DNA from: an uncultured Bacteroidota bacterium
GTDB lineage: Bacteria > Bacteroidota > Bacteroidia > Bacteroidales > GWA2-32-17
Assembly (NCBI GenBank): GCA_903837285.1
Contig: CAILUD010000188.1
Coordinates: 1-41,771 of the forward strand
Direction: 5' to 3'
DNA length: 41,771 nucleotides
Both the position numbers and the translations under genes were made by a program. Shown here in pieces: positions 8,378 to 17,089 of this stretch. The notes below the pieces were generated by a model. The model did not search any database. It was not told the origin of the DNA and saw nothing but the letters and a program-made list of their open reading frames with translations. Every line of letters begins with the position of its first letter. Positions within the stretch are counted from its first letter, which is position 1.

Positions 8378-9526
8378 TTATTTTGTTAAAAAATCTTTTT
8401 CAAATTTTTCCGGACTAGGAATATCATTACTATGATATTTTGCAACTATAATACCTTTTTTAAATACAATTAATCCTGGGTTTGCTCTAATCATTGTTTT
8501 TAATGTTATTTCATCACAAGTATAGAATAAATAAGTGGATTTTGTTGAAGTAATAAATGTATTAATTTCTTCTTGTAATGAAGATGTAAGCCCAATAAAC
8601 ATTAAATTTTCAGAAACAGCCCAACTAGCTAAATCATTTATTTCTTTAATGTTTGAAGTATTCGCTTTTTTGAGTTTTGTTGAAACTAATATAAAGGTAT
8701 AATCCTCAATTGCTAAAACAGAATCAAGAATATTTTCTCCGTTTTCTGTGTTTATTGTTAGGTCGTGAATTTGTGATTCATATCCTTTTTTAACTAGTTT
8801 TGGTTCAGAAATGCTTACATATTTGTATTTTGTTCCGGTTCCCCAATAAGTAGAATCATTAGAATAAGTATCAACAGTTATTTCAATATTCTTATTTGTT
8901 ATAGTGTCTTTTACAATAATAAATTGTTCGTAGACATCTTTTGGCATGTTTGCAGGAACTTTCATTTTATCGGCTAAGTTTGTTCCAACTTTATAAGGTA
9001 AGAAATCAATTATTGGTAAGTGAGCATATGAACACCACATAATGCCAGCAATAATAAATGCACCAACTCCAGCAAAAATCCATTGTTTACCGCATGATAA
9101 AAATGGTTTAAATCTTTTTTGCTGAATAAATAATACTAAAGTTGGAATCATTATTATAACATTCTTGTAAAATGTTTCCCAGTTTGTAAGCTTTATAGCA
9201 TCACCAAAACAGCCACAATCTGAAACTTTATTTGAAATTGCAAGCCATAATGTTAATGGAAGGAAAAATAGCATTAATAATAGAGCTCCCCATGTAGAAA
9301 GTCTTAGTTTAAAACCAAAGAATAAACAAAATCCAACTAAAAATTCTGCGCCAATCATAATTACAGAAAAAGCAAATGCATATGGTGCAAGCCATTCCAT
9401 GCCTAATGCTTCAAAATATTCTTTAAATTTATAAGTGGAACCAAGCGGATCAACACCTTTTATAAAACCAGAGAACATAAAAACTGCTCCAACAAGTAAT
9501 CTGCAAATAAGTCTTAAAATTTTCAT
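8378..9526 (-). CDS. DoxX/MauE-like membrane protein with C-terminal extracytoplasmic domain
   Basis: Inner-membrane protein resembling the Bacteroides BT_3928 family. The N-terminal ~150 residues have four membrane helices, with [19 protein letters not shown] after the first and the cysteine pair CGCFG before the fourth, as in MauE/DoxX quinone-linked redox proteins. After a fifth hydrophobic segment comes a ~200-residue region that may take a thioredoxin-like fold, but it has no CxxC pair (single C in YTCDEITLK). I chose the start at [11 protein letters not shown] because family members begin at this helix. An in-frame ATG at 9568 would add 14 polar residues. It is the first gene of a pair with tpiA and follows tmk on the same strand. 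A redox role is inferred from the family. Confidence 0.75.
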   Translation of the reverse strand: MKILRLICRLLVGAVFMFSGFIKGVDPLGSTYKFKEYFEALGMEWLAPYAFAFSVIMIGAEFLVGFCLFFGFKLRLSTWGALLLMLFFLPLTLWLAISNKVSDCGCFGDAIKLTNWETFYKNVIIMIPTLVLFIQQKRFKPFLSCGKQWIFAGVGAFIIAGIMWCSYAHLPIIDFLPYKVGTNLADKMKVPANMPKDVYEQFIIVKDTITNKNIEITVDTYSNDSTYWGTGTKYKYVSISEPKLVKKGYESQIHDLTINTENGENILDSVLAIEDYTFILVSTKLKKANTSNIKEINDLASWAVSENLMFIGLTSSLQEEINTFITSTKSTYLFYTCDEITLKTMIRANPGLIVFKKGIIVAKYHSNDIPSPEKFEKDFLTK

Positions 9527-9608
9527 TTTAGTAGATTTTATATTATTGTCTAAAATTACATATTCCATTTATTCTAAGATTAAATAGATATAGTATTTTA
9601 AAACATTT

Positions 9609-10298
9609 TTAAACTTTTTTAAGATGTCTTTCAAATTCAATCTTTATTCTGTTAAAGATATCTTCAGGTGTAGCCATATTTTGGCTATTATCGCTACAAT
9701 CAATACGTTTAAAATTTGATTCAATTTCGCATAAATGAAGATATTCATTTCTTACTTGTTCTTGAAAATCAAGATTTTTTTCGTGTATATCACTATTTCC
9801 GTTCAAATAATCTCTTTCACTGCCAGTGCGTGATTGAGTAAGTTTGTTTTTAGTAAATAAAAATGGAACGTCAAGAAAAAGATTTAAATCTGGTTTTGGT
9901 AAATTATAATAGCCAAATTCAAAGTCAATTATCCAGTTTCTTAGTTTGTCTTTTTCTATTTGTGATTTTAGTTTTGCACATTGATATGCAATATTAGAAA
10001 ATACATATCTGTCGGCAATAACTACAAAATCTTCATTTATCCACGAAATAATTTCTTCTGAGGCATCTTTTCGGTCGCCTGCATATAGCATTGCAACTAT
10101 GTATGGATTAACATTATCGATATCTCCAAAATCGCCACGTAAAAAACGGGCAATCATTTCTCCAAAAAATGGAGATTCGGTTCTCGGAAAATGAAGAAAC
10201 TTAGTTTGAATATTTTGTTTATTTAAATATTCAGTTAAAAGCGAAACCTGGGTTGACTTTCCAGCACCATCCAATCCTTCTAATACAATAAACTTCAT
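9609..10298 (-). CDS. tmk: thymidylate kinase
   Basis: Phosphorylates dTMP to dTDP for DNA synthesis in the cytoplasm. Seen in order: P-loop LEGLDGAGKST near residues 6-16, the DR(Y) motif in VIADRYVFSNIAYQ, and the lid region SRTGSERDYLNG. At 229 residues it is slightly longer than usual (about 205-215), mainly in the lid and C-terminal segments. It diverges from folP with about 45 bases between start codons, so the two promoters must overlap or lie back to back. The DoxX-like gene follows downstream on the same strand. Confidence 0.93.
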   Translation of the reverse strand: MKFIVLEGLDGAGKSTQVSLLTEYLNKQNIQTKFLHFPRTESPFFGEMIARFLRGDFGDIDNVNPYIVAMLYAGDRKDASEEIISWINEDFVVIADRYVFSNIAYQCAKLKSQIEKDKLRNWIIDFEFGYYNLPKPDLNLFLDVPFLFTKNKLTQSRTGSERDYLNGNSDIHEKNLDFQEQVRNEYLHLCEIESNFKRIDCSDNSQNMATPEDIFNRIKIEFERHLKKV

Positions 10299-10318
10299 AA
10301 ATAATTAAGACGATTAAC

Positions 10319-10326
10319 TAACTTTG
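10319..10326 (+). promoter_or_regulatory. -7 box of folP
   Basis: TAACTTTG fits TAnnTTTG and lies 17 bases before the ATG at 10344. The leader would be short. No -33 TTTG is visible at the expected distance. Confidence 0.4.
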
Positions 10327-10343
10327 AAAAATTTTAATTGAAC

Positions 10344-11204
10344 ATGTGTAAAGATACATTTTTTAATAAAAAGAAAACATTACGATTCAGACAAGAAATT
10401 TATGAACTTAATAGTCCAATAGTAATGGGTATTTTAAATGTTACACCCGATTCATTTTACGATGGAGGAAAATATAATTCTGAAAAAGATATTATTGAAA
10501 ATGTTGAGAAAATGATTTCAGAAGGCGCTACAATTATTGATGTTGGTGCAGTTTCTACTAAACCATTTTCTATTCAGATTAATGCTGAAGAAGAAGTCCA
10601 GAGATTAAAACCAGTATTTAAAATTTTATTAAAACATTTTCCAAATACATGGTTCTCAATTGATACTTATAGGGCTGACGTTGCTAAAATGGCTGTTGAG
10701 GAATATGGATTTGGAATGATTAATGATATTTATGCAGGTGAATTTGATAAAAAAATGTTTTTAGAAATTGCTAGATTACAAGTTCCTTATCTTATTATGC
10801 ATATGCAGGGTACTCCTGAAAATATGCAGCAAAAACCTGATTATTTAAAAATAACACAAGAAATCATTTCCTATTTTTCAAATAAAATAAATGAATTAAA
10901 ACAATTAGGAATAAACGATATTTTAATTGATCCTGGATTTGGTTTTGGAAAAACATTGGAACATAATTATAAATTATTAAAAGAAATATCAACATTTAAA
11001 ATATTCGAATTGCCAATTGTTGTAGGCTTATCAAGAAAATCCATGATTTATAAATTACTTGAAAATACACCTGATGAAGCATTAAATGGAACATCAATAG
11101 TGAATTCAATTGCATTGTTGAATGGTGCTGATATTCTTCGTGTTCACGATGTGAAACAAGCTGTTGAAGCATTAAAAATAGTAGAGTTTTACGAAAATTG
11201 TTGA
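10344..11204 (+). CDS. folP: dihydropteroate synthase
   Basis: Condenses 6-hydroxymethyl-7,8-dihydropterin pyrophosphate with p-aminobenzoate to make dihydropteroate for folate; the target of sulfonamides. The family motifs appear in order: MGILNVTPDSFYDGG, GATIIDVGAVSTKP, ND(I), LIMHMQGTPENMQ, DPGFGFGKT and GLSRKSMI. These include the pterin-binding N and D residues and the final (S)RK. The length of about 286 residues is normal. A TTG lies two codons upstream at 10338, but ATG at 10344 is more likely. The cdaA gene follows after 116 bases, which is the usual Bacteroidota order. Confidence 0.95.
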   Translation: MCKDTFFNKKKTLRFRQEIYELNSPIVMGILNVTPDSFYDGGKYNSEKDIIENVEKMISEGATIIDVGAVSTKPFSIQINAEEEVQRLKPVFKILLKHFPNTWFSIDTYRADVAKMAVEEYGFGMINDIYAGEFDKKMFLEIARLQVPYLIMHMQGTPENMQQKPDYLKITQEIISYFSNKINELKQLGINDILIDPGFGFGKTLEHNYKLLKEISTFKIFELPIVVGLSRKSMIYKLLENTPDEALNGTSIVNSIALLNGADILRVHDVKQAVEALKIVEFYENC

Positions 11205-11233
11205 TTTTTTCTTAATTTTACCAAGAAATAAGT

Positions 11234-11316
11234 TTAAAGTGCCTAAAATACTTAAAGTGTCTAAAGTTAATTTTAAAATCAAAAATAATTAATCATCAAA
11301 ATCCTAAATCCTAAAT
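11234..11316. repeat. short tandem-like repeats in the folP-cdaA spacer
   Basis: TTAAAGTGCCTAAA (11234-11247) recurs as TTAAAGTGTCTAAA (11252-11265) with one difference. Farther on, ATCCTAAATCCTAAAT (11301-11316) repeats its 7-base unit. The spacer has no gene, and its function is unknown. Confidence 0.5.
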
Positions 11317-11320
11317 AAAT

Positions 11321-12106
11321 TTGATTCCTGCATTTATAAATATTACATTTTTTGATATTCTTGATATAGTTCTTGTTGCTTTTTTGCTTTATAAGGTTTA
11401 CATGCTAATTAAGGGTTCTGTAGCCATTAATATTTTTGTTGGAATTGCTCTTATTTATGTCGTTTGGATAATTGTTAAGGCATTAAAAATGCAAATGCTT
11501 AGTTCTATTTTAGGACAAGTTATGGGTATTGGTGCAATTGCATTAATAATTGTATTTCAACAAGAAGTAAGAAGATTTTTATTGCTTATTGGGTCTAAAT
11601 ATTTTACCGAAAATTATAAATTACGTTTTACCAAGTTATTTAGTCTTAAATTTAAACCACAACCATTATTAAATATTAAATCAATTATGGTTGCAATTGA
11701 CAGTATGTCAAAAAAGAAAATAGGTGCTCTAATTGTTATTTCTAAGAAAATGAGTTTAGATAATTACTCTCATATTGGCGATGTTTTAGATGCAAAAATT
11801 TCCAGTCGTATTTTAGAATCAATTTTTTCGAAAGAAAGCCCTTTACATGATGGTGCAGTAATTATTTATAATAATAAAATTCAATCCGCACGGTGTATTT
11901 TACCTATTTCTGATAGAATTGATTTGCCTCCTCATTTTGGTACCAGACACCGTGCAGCGCTTGGGATGACAGAAGCTACAGATTCATTTATCATTGTTGT
12001 TTCTGAAGAGACTGGCACTATTTCATACGCCATAAACGGTGAATTAACATATGATGTAACTTCAATTCAACTCACAGGTATACTCGAAAAAGAATTTAAT
12101 TATTAA
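11321..12106 (+). CDS. cdaA: diadenylate cyclase CdaA (c-di-AMP synthase)
   Basis: Makes cyclic di-AMP from two ATP at the inner membrane. The first ~80 residues hold three membrane helices. The DAC (DisA_N) domain follows, with the catalytic DGA motif at 177-179 (SPLHDGAVI) and the RHR motif at 209-211 (GTRHRAA). The length of 261 residues fits the TIGR00159 family. The start is a TTG; the family N-terminus (IPAFINITFFDILDI) fits it and no ATG is available nearby. It follows folP, as in many Bacteroidota, and the epimerase gene begins right after its stop (TAAATG). No YbbR-domain regulator gene is next to it, unlike in Firmicutes. Confidence 0.93.
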   Translation: MIPAFINITFFDILDIVLVAFLLYKVYMLIKGSVAINIFVGIALIYVVWIIVKALKMQMLSSILGQVMGIGAIALIIVFQQEVRRFLLLIGSKYFTENYKLRFTKLFSLKFKPQPLLNIKSIMVAIDSMSKKKIGALIVISKKMSLDNYSHIGDVLDAKISSRILESIFSKESPLHDGAVIIYNNKIQSARCILPISDRIDLPPHFGTRHRAALGMTEATDSFIIVVSEETGTISYAINGELTYDVTSIQLTGILEKEFNY

Positions 12107-12967
12107 ATGAAAATTTTAATAACAGGGGCAACCGGATTTGTTGGAACAAATCTCGTTAATTATCTTGCAAATAATAATTTTGAGGTTATTTCTATTTCCA
12201 GAAGTGATTTAAATGGTACATCGCAAGAGTTATCATTAAAAATTGAAGGAGCATATGCAATTATTAATCTTGCAGGTGCAACAATTAGTAAAAGATGGAC
12301 ACGAAAATATAAACGTGAGATTTATACAAGTAGAATATTTACAACAAAAAAAATTGTTGAAGCAATTGGAATATGCAAACAACGTCCAAAAATTCTTATA
12401 AATGCATCTGCAATTGGAATTTATGATGATATTCATATTCATGACGAACAAAGTAAACATATTGCATATAATTATTTAGCAAAAGTTGTAAGAGATTGGG
12501 AACATGTTGCAAACAGTGCAATGGAATTCGGAACTCAGGTTTATGTTTTTAGATTAGGTATAGTGTTAGGAAGAGACGGTGGGATTCTAAAAAAGATGGT
12601 TTCTATTTTTAAATTAGGGCTAGGTGGAAAGATAGGTAATGGTAAGCAATATTTCAGTTTTATACACATAAAAGATATTTTAAGTGTATTTGAATTAGCA
12701 TTAATGAATAAGTTGTCGGTAGGGGTTTATAATCTTACTTCTCCTGAAATTTTGTCGAATAAAGATTTAACTAAACAAATTGCAAATATTTTAAAAAGAC
12801 CTGCTTTTCTAGCATTACCTACCAGTATTTTACATCTTTTATATAATGAAGGCGCAACTGTATTGGTTGGAGGACAAGCTGCAGTTCCTGCAAATTTATT
12901 AGAACAAGGTTATAAATTTCATTTTATTAAACTTTTTGATGCTTTAACACATGAACTAAAAAAATAA
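12107..12967 (+). CDS. TIGR01777 family epimerase (NAD-dependent short-chain fold)
   Basis: Extended short-chain dehydrogenase of the YfcH/TIGR01777 group. The nucleotide-binding GATGFVGTNL lies at residues 7-16. INLAGATISKRWT near 45-60 and NASAIGIYDD near 97-106 are typical of the family. The C-terminal ~50 residues match DUF1731 (ALPTSILHLLYNEGATVLVGGQAAVPANLLEQGY). The biochemical substrate is unknown for the family. It starts directly at the stop of cdaA with no spacer, so the two are likely co-translated. The 286-residue length is slightly short but complete. Confidence 0.88.
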   Translation: MKILITGATGFVGTNLVNYLANNNFEVISISRSDLNGTSQELSLKIEGAYAIINLAGATISKRWTRKYKREIYTSRIFTTKKIVEAIGICKQRPKILINASAIGIYDDIHIHDEQSKHIAYNYLAKVVRDWEHVANSAMEFGTQVYVFRLGIVLGRDGGILKKMVSIFKLGLGGKIGNGKQYFSFIHIKDILSVFELALMNKLSVGVYNLTSPEILSNKDLTKQIANILKRPAFLALPTSILHLLYNEGATVLVGGQAAVPANLLEQGYKFHFIKLFDALTHELKK

Positions 12968-12971
12968 TTAC

Positions 12972-14786
12972 ATGAAAAAGATAATTTTATTATTTGTTGC
13001 AAGTTTATTCTTCGTTAAAATATTTGCAGCATATCTCGAAAATGTTCCTGTTACATTAAAACAACCTGATGGTACAGTTCTTAATTGTTTTGCATCTGGT
13101 GATGAATTTCACAATTGGTTGCACGATGTTAATAATTATACTATTATTCGAAATTCAAAAACGTGTTATTATGTATATGCAATTAGAGAAAATAATGAAT
13201 TAATTGCTTCAGATTTTGTTGTAGGAAATGTAAATCCAGCTACAGTAAATATTCCAAAGGGGTTAAATCTTTCATCGCAAAAAATTGAAGCCAAAAGAAG
13301 TGTTTTTAATCAGCAGTTAAAAGCAAATGCAAAATTGCACAATGTTAAATCGCTAAAATCAGTTCAAACTATTAATAATATTGTAATTTTTATCAGGTTT
13401 TTTGATGAAGCAGAATTTACCGATCAGGTAAGTATATATGATAGTATGTTTAATAGTCAGGTTTCTACAGCTAATTCTATGGGTCATTATTTCAAAGAAA
13501 TGTCATACGATCAATTAGAAATAAATTCAACTTTATATCCACTAACAACTAATACAGTTTTATCATATCAGGATTTATACGATAGAAGCTATTATCAGCC
13601 TTATGATGAATTTTTAAATATTGATGGGTATATTGACGATAATGACAGAACGATGCGTGAACAGTTATTACTTAAAAATGCAGTGGATTTTGTTAGCTCC
13701 GAAATTCCTGCCTCAATTAATTTAGATTATAATAATGATGGTTATGTTGATAATGTTTGCTTTATTATTCAAGGAAATGTTGGAGGTTGGGCCGAGCTTT
13801 TATGGCCTCATAGATGGTCATTATACACCGAAAATGCATTTATTAATGGGAAACAGGTTTATGATTATAATTTTCAGCTTCAGGAATTTTTCTTTTTACC
13901 TACACGTGGTGTTGGAGTATTGTGTCACGAAATGTTTCATACTTTAGGTGCGCCTGATTTATATCATTATAGCTTGGAATATAGAAATTTCAGATCAGTA
14001 GGTTATTGGGATTTAATGGATAGGTCAACAAATCCATCTGAATCTATGTTAATGTATATGAAATATACATATGCAGGTTGGATTAATGATATTCCAGAAA
14101 TTACAACTCCCGGAACCTATACTTTAAATCCAAATTCTTCATTAACTAATAATTGTTATAAAATTATTTCGCCAACAAATCCCAACGAATTTTTTATGTT
14201 TGAGTATAGAAAAAAAGAAGGTGTATTTGAGTCCTCATTAAAAGGTCAGGGATTACTTATTTATAGAATAAATTTAGCTGCTCAATATTTTGGGAATAGC
14301 GATTATCCAAATAATCCAGATGAAATATATGTATATCGCCCTGATGGAATAGATACTACTACCGGATTTATTGATAGTGCTGCATTTAGTTTAAATTCGG
14401 GGCGTGTAGCTTTTACAAATTCAACTAATCCTGCTTGCTTGTTATCAGATAATAGTGATGGTGGAATTACAATTACAAATATTACTTCAATTGATAATAC
14501 AATTTCATTTTGTTATAATTGTCCAAATAATGTTCAAACTGATGAATTAAAATTAGAAGTTAAATGTTATCCAAATCCTGCAACAGATAAATTATTTATT
14601 GAAATGCCTTCTGGATTAAATAACGCAAAAGTTAAAATAATAAATGCTTTGGGTGAATGTATTTATAATGAAAATAGTAATAATAAAACTAGTAAAATTA
14701 ATCTTAGTTCATTTGGAAATGGAATTTATTTAGTTATTATTTCATCTGAAAGCGCCCAATATCAAACTAAATTTCTTAAAAATTAA
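12972..14786 (+). CDS. M6 family metalloprotease with T9SS sorting domain
   Basis: Secreted zinc protease of the immune-inhibitor-A-like M6 group. A signal peptide (about 1-20, ending FAA) is followed by the N-terminal region with GDEFHNWLHD typical of this group. The zinc site is HEMFHTLGAPDLY (H319, E320, H323), and GYWDLMD at 344-350 is the usual downstream motif. The last ~75 residues (YPNPATDKL... ending with a short basic tail) form a T9SS type A sorting domain, so the protease should cross the outer membrane and be attached or released at the surface. It starts four bases after the epimerase stop. It is followed by a possible AT-rich hairpin and then the B12 riboswitch, so it is probably not in the B12 operon. 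Confidence 0.9.
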   Translation: MKKIILLFVASLFFVKIFAAYLENVPVTLKQPDGTVLNCFASGDEFHNWLHDVNNYTIIRNSKTCYYVYAIRENNELIASDFVVGNVNPATVNIPKGLNLSSQKIEAKRSVFNQQLKANAKLHNVKSLKSVQTINNIVIFIRFFDEAEFTDQVSIYDSMFNSQVSTANSMGHYFKEMSYDQLEINSTLYPLTTNTVLSYQDLYDRSYYQPYDEFLNIDGYIDDNDRTMREQLLLKNAVDFVSSEIPASINLDYNNDGYVDNVCFIIQGNVGGWAELLWPHRWSLYTENAFINGKQVYDYNFQLQEFFFLPTRGVGVLCHEMFHTLGAPDLYHYSLEYRNFRSVGYWDLMDRSTNPSESMLMYMKYTYAGWINDIPEITTPGTYTLNPNSSLTNNCYKIISPTNPNEFFMFEYRKKEGVFESSLKGQGLLIYRINLAAQYFGNSDYPNNPDEIYVYRPDGIDTTTGFIDSAAFSLNSGRVAFTNSTNPACLLSDNSDGGITITNITSIDNTISFCYNCPNNVQTDELKLEVKCYPNPATDKLFIEMPSGLNNAKVKIINALGECIYNENSNNKTSKINLSSFGNGIYLVIISSESAQYQTKFLKN

Positions 14787-14803
14787 GATTAAAAGTTCAT
14801 TTG

Positions 14804-14840
14804 TTTAAAACTACTGATATTTTAAATTTTTAGTTTTAAA
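14804..14840 (+). terminator. possible hairpin after the M6 protease gene
   Basis: TTTAAAACTA (14804-14813) is repeated inverted as TAGTTTTAAA (14831-14840), giving a perfect 10-base stem with a 17-base loop, 18 bases after the stop codon. The stem is AT-rich and no clear U-run follows, so it is a weak terminator at best. Confidence 0.3.
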
Positions 14841-14849
14841 ATAAAATAA

Positions 14850-14857
14850 TATTTTTG
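14850..14857 (+). promoter_or_regulatory. -7 box for the B12 operon
   Basis: TATTTTTG fits TAnnTTTG and lies just before the start of the riboswitch fold, predicting transcription from about 14863. A clear -33 box is not visible. Confidence 0.4.
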
Positions 14858-15035
14858 TATCGGTTAAAGGAAAATTTTTTCAGTTGAAAAAATTGCAAGG
14901 GAATCACGTTAAAATCGTGAGCAGTTCCCGCTGCTGTAAGCTCCTTAATACTTTTCGAAAAACTACGCCACTGTTCTATATTAGAATGGGAAGGCTCATC
15001 GAAAAGGGAGTAAGCCAGAAGACCTGCCTAAAACC
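14858..15035 (+). promoter_or_regulatory. cobalamin (adenosylcobalamin) riboswitch
   Basis: The conserved core is clear. GGGAATCACG and the facing GTGAGCAGTTCCCGCTGC fall at about 14899-14936, TGTAAGC follows, then GGGAAGGC, then the B12 box AGCCAGAAGACCTGCC at 15013-15028. GGTT near 14862 and AACC near 15032 can close the outer stem. It controls the four-gene operon that begins at 15153, whose products look like cobamide uptake components. The expression platform (15036-15152) holds a short AAGCTTT/AAAGGCTT hairpin, but I cannot decide between transcriptional and translational control. A reading frame inside it (14884-15120) is not a gene. Confidence 0.93.
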
Positions 15036-15152
15036 AAAATTTTTCAAAGCTTTCGGGATAAAGGCTTGGGAAGAGAAATGCAAGATTTTCTTTCCAAATC
15101 AATGTTTGCCGAAGTTTTGAAGTTAACAGTATTAACTTTAAAACTTGATGTT

Positions 15153-16130
15153 ATGTTTAAAAAAATCGTTTTCTGTGCATGCATTTTATGCAGCATATTT
15201 CAAGATTCGAAATCGCAAAATGTTGATTTTGAAGATTTAACTTTACAACCAGATACGTTTTGGAATGGTTCCGATTTAAATGGATGGTTTAATACAGGAC
15301 CATACTCTCATTTTCCAAATAATTTTATTGACTATGGTGGTGGTTATACTGCCTGGGATGGATTTGCATATTCTAATAAGGTAAATGATAATTTACAGGA
15401 TTTTTCTAATATGTATAGTGCTTTTGCTGGTCATCAAATTGTTAGCTCAAATGTTTTTGGGATTTCATATAATCCTATGAATTTTACTACATATGAGACG
15501 ATACCAACCGAATTAAGTTTTTCAGTACCAGCAATTCCTCAATCCATTTGGGTAACAAATTCTACATACCCTGCATTGACAATTAAAAATGGTGATTCAT
15601 TTAGTAAGAAATTTGGTGGACTTTCTGGAGATGATCCTGATTGGTTTAGACTTGATATTATAGGTTATAATGGGGCTGTAGTTACTGATACAATTCAGTT
15701 TTATCTTGCAGATTATCGTTTTGTTAACAATGTTCAAGACTATATCATTAAAGAATGGACTGAAGTAAATTTAAATCAACTTGGAGAAGTAACAAAAATT
15801 GATTTTATTTTATATTCTACAGATACTGGTGCTTATGGTATGAATACACCATCATTTTTCTGTTTCGATAATATAAACTGTACATTCTTAACAAATATCA
15901 ATAATAAATCTGAAACTACATTTAATATTTATCCAAATCCTGTAATTGATAAGGTTAATTCAACCAAGGAATTTAATGCAGTAAAGGTTTTTGATATTTC
16001 AGGACAATTGGTTTATGAGTTAAATGAAAAATCTAAATCATTTGATATTTCAAATCTTAATTCAGGTTTATATTTAATTAAAATGACTGTTGAAGGAAAA
16101 GAAACAACTCATAAAATAGTAAAAGAATAA
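15153..16130 (+). CDS. DUF4465 surface protein with T9SS sorting domain, in B12 operon
   Basis: Secreted protein of about 325 residues. I chose the ATG at 15153 because it begins a proper signal peptide (MFKKIVFCACILCSIF...); the longer upstream frame runs through riboswitch leader sequence. The body matches DUF4465: DFEDLTLQPDTFWNGSD, then YGGGYTAWDGFAYSN, and FYLADYRF. The final ~75 residues (YPNPVIDK, SGLYLIKM, ending IVKE) form a T9SS type A sorting domain. It is the first gene after the cobalamin riboswitch and overlaps the next start by one base (TAATG). A cobamide-binding or presenting role is inferred from position; DUF4465-like proteins recur in Bacteroidota cobamide loci. The ligand is not shown by sequence. 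Confidence 0.82.
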   Translation: MFKKIVFCACILCSIFQDSKSQNVDFEDLTLQPDTFWNGSDLNGWFNTGPYSHFPNNFIDYGGGYTAWDGFAYSNKVNDNLQDFSNMYSAFAGHQIVSSNVFGISYNPMNFTTYETIPTELSFSVPAIPQSIWVTNSTYPALTIKNGDSFSKKFGGLSGDDPDWFRLDIIGYNGAVVTDTIQFYLADYRFVNNVQDYIIKEWTEVNLNQLGEVTKIDFILYSTDTGAYGMNTPSFFCFDNINCTFLTNINNKSETTFNIYPNPVIDKVNSTKEFNAVKVFDISGQLVYELNEKSKSFDISNLNSGLYLIKMTVEGKETTHKIVKE

Positions 16131-17089
16131 TGAGAGTTATTTTATTCATATTATTTGTTTTTGTTGTAAAATCAACTTTTTCACAGTATCCTCCTGCTGC
16201 CGGATTGTCTGGTACTACTGCGATTTATAAAGATAGTAGTGTCTTTGTTAATTGGGCAAAATCATGCATTGTTAAACGGGGTTATGTTGATATTTCCAAT
16301 TCCAGAGATAGTTTGTCAACAGGTGGATTAGAAATAGATGTATTAGGTAAAGCAGATAATTTTACTGTAAGTCTTGGTGATAGTGGTGAGGCTGTTGTCT
16401 CTTTTTATCCCGCAATAACAAATGGTAGTGGTTTTGATTTTGCTGTATTCGAAAATTCTTTTGATGGACAATTTTTAGAATTAGCTTTTGTAGAAGTCAG
16501 CAGCGATAGTGTGCATTGGTATCGTTTTGATGCTGTTTCGTTGACTCCAACTGATGCTCAGATTACTACTTTTGGATTGTTAGATCCAACAAAAATTAAC
16601 AATTTAGCTGGGAAATATTCTGCTTTATACGGTACACCTTTCGATTTACAAGAGTTGTCTGGAAAACCATATTTAAATATCGATTCTGTGTCATTTGTTA
16701 AAATTATAGATGTTGTAGGAAGTATAAATGGTTACTATACTTCATTTGATTCGCAAGGAAATAAAATTAATGATCCTTTTCCAACACCTTTTTTTACCAG
16801 TGGGTTTGATATAGATGCAATCGGTGTAATTCATCAACTAACGCAAAGCGTAAATCAACTGGTTTTAGAAAATATAACAGTTTTTCCCAATCCTTTTGTT
16901 GATAACATTTGTTCATACATTAAAGGCTGTGGAAGTTATGAATTAGTTGATATTACTGGAAAAATATTATTCACGGATGAATTTTGCGATAAAGTTTTAA
17001 TAAACACAAATTCTATAGAAAAAGGGATTTACATTTTAAAAGTTAATGTGAATTATAAATCTGGTTCGACAAAAATTGTAAAAATGTAA
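16130..17089 (+). CDS. unknown surface protein with T9SS sorting domain, in B12 operon
   Basis: Protein of 319 residues without a domain I can name firmly. A signal peptide (1-18, ending TFSQ) is followed by a mostly beta-sheet body. Notable segments are FDFAVFENSFDGQFLELAFVEVS and DSVHWYRFDAV, which resemble a jelly-roll carbohydrate-binding-like surface fold, and then FDIDAIGVIHQ. The end (FPNPFVDNI, GIYILKVN, ending IVKM) is a T9SS type A sorting domain. Its start overlaps the stop of the DUF4465 gene and its stop overlaps the start of the receptor gene (TAATG both times), so translation is coupled through all three. From context it should be an accessory protein for cobamide capture at the cell surface. 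Confidence 0.8.
   Translation: MRVILFILFVFVVKSTFSQYPPAAGLSGTTAIYKDSSVFVNWAKSCIVKRGYVDISNSRDSLSTGGLEIDVLGKADNFTVSLGDSGEAVVSFYPAITNGSGFDFAVFENSFDGQFLELAFVEVSSDSVHWYRFDAVSLTPTDAQITTFGLLDPTKINNLAGKYSALYGTPFDLQELSGKPYLNIDSVSFVKIIDVVGSINGYYTSFDSQGNKINDPFPTPFFTSGFDIDAIGVIHQLTQSVNQLVLENITVFPNPFVDNICSYIKGCGSYELVDITGKILFTDEFCDKVLINTNSIEKGIYILKVNVNYKSGSTKIVKM

Noticed and set aside
14884-15120. 78-residue open frame on the plus strand
   Set aside because: It runs through the conserved core of the cobalamin riboswitch and its composition reflects the RNA structure. It has no protein-like features.
15066-15152. Longer N-terminus of the DUF4465 protein
   Set aside because: The extra 29 residues are read from riboswitch leader sequence, and the signal peptide begins at the ATG at 15153.
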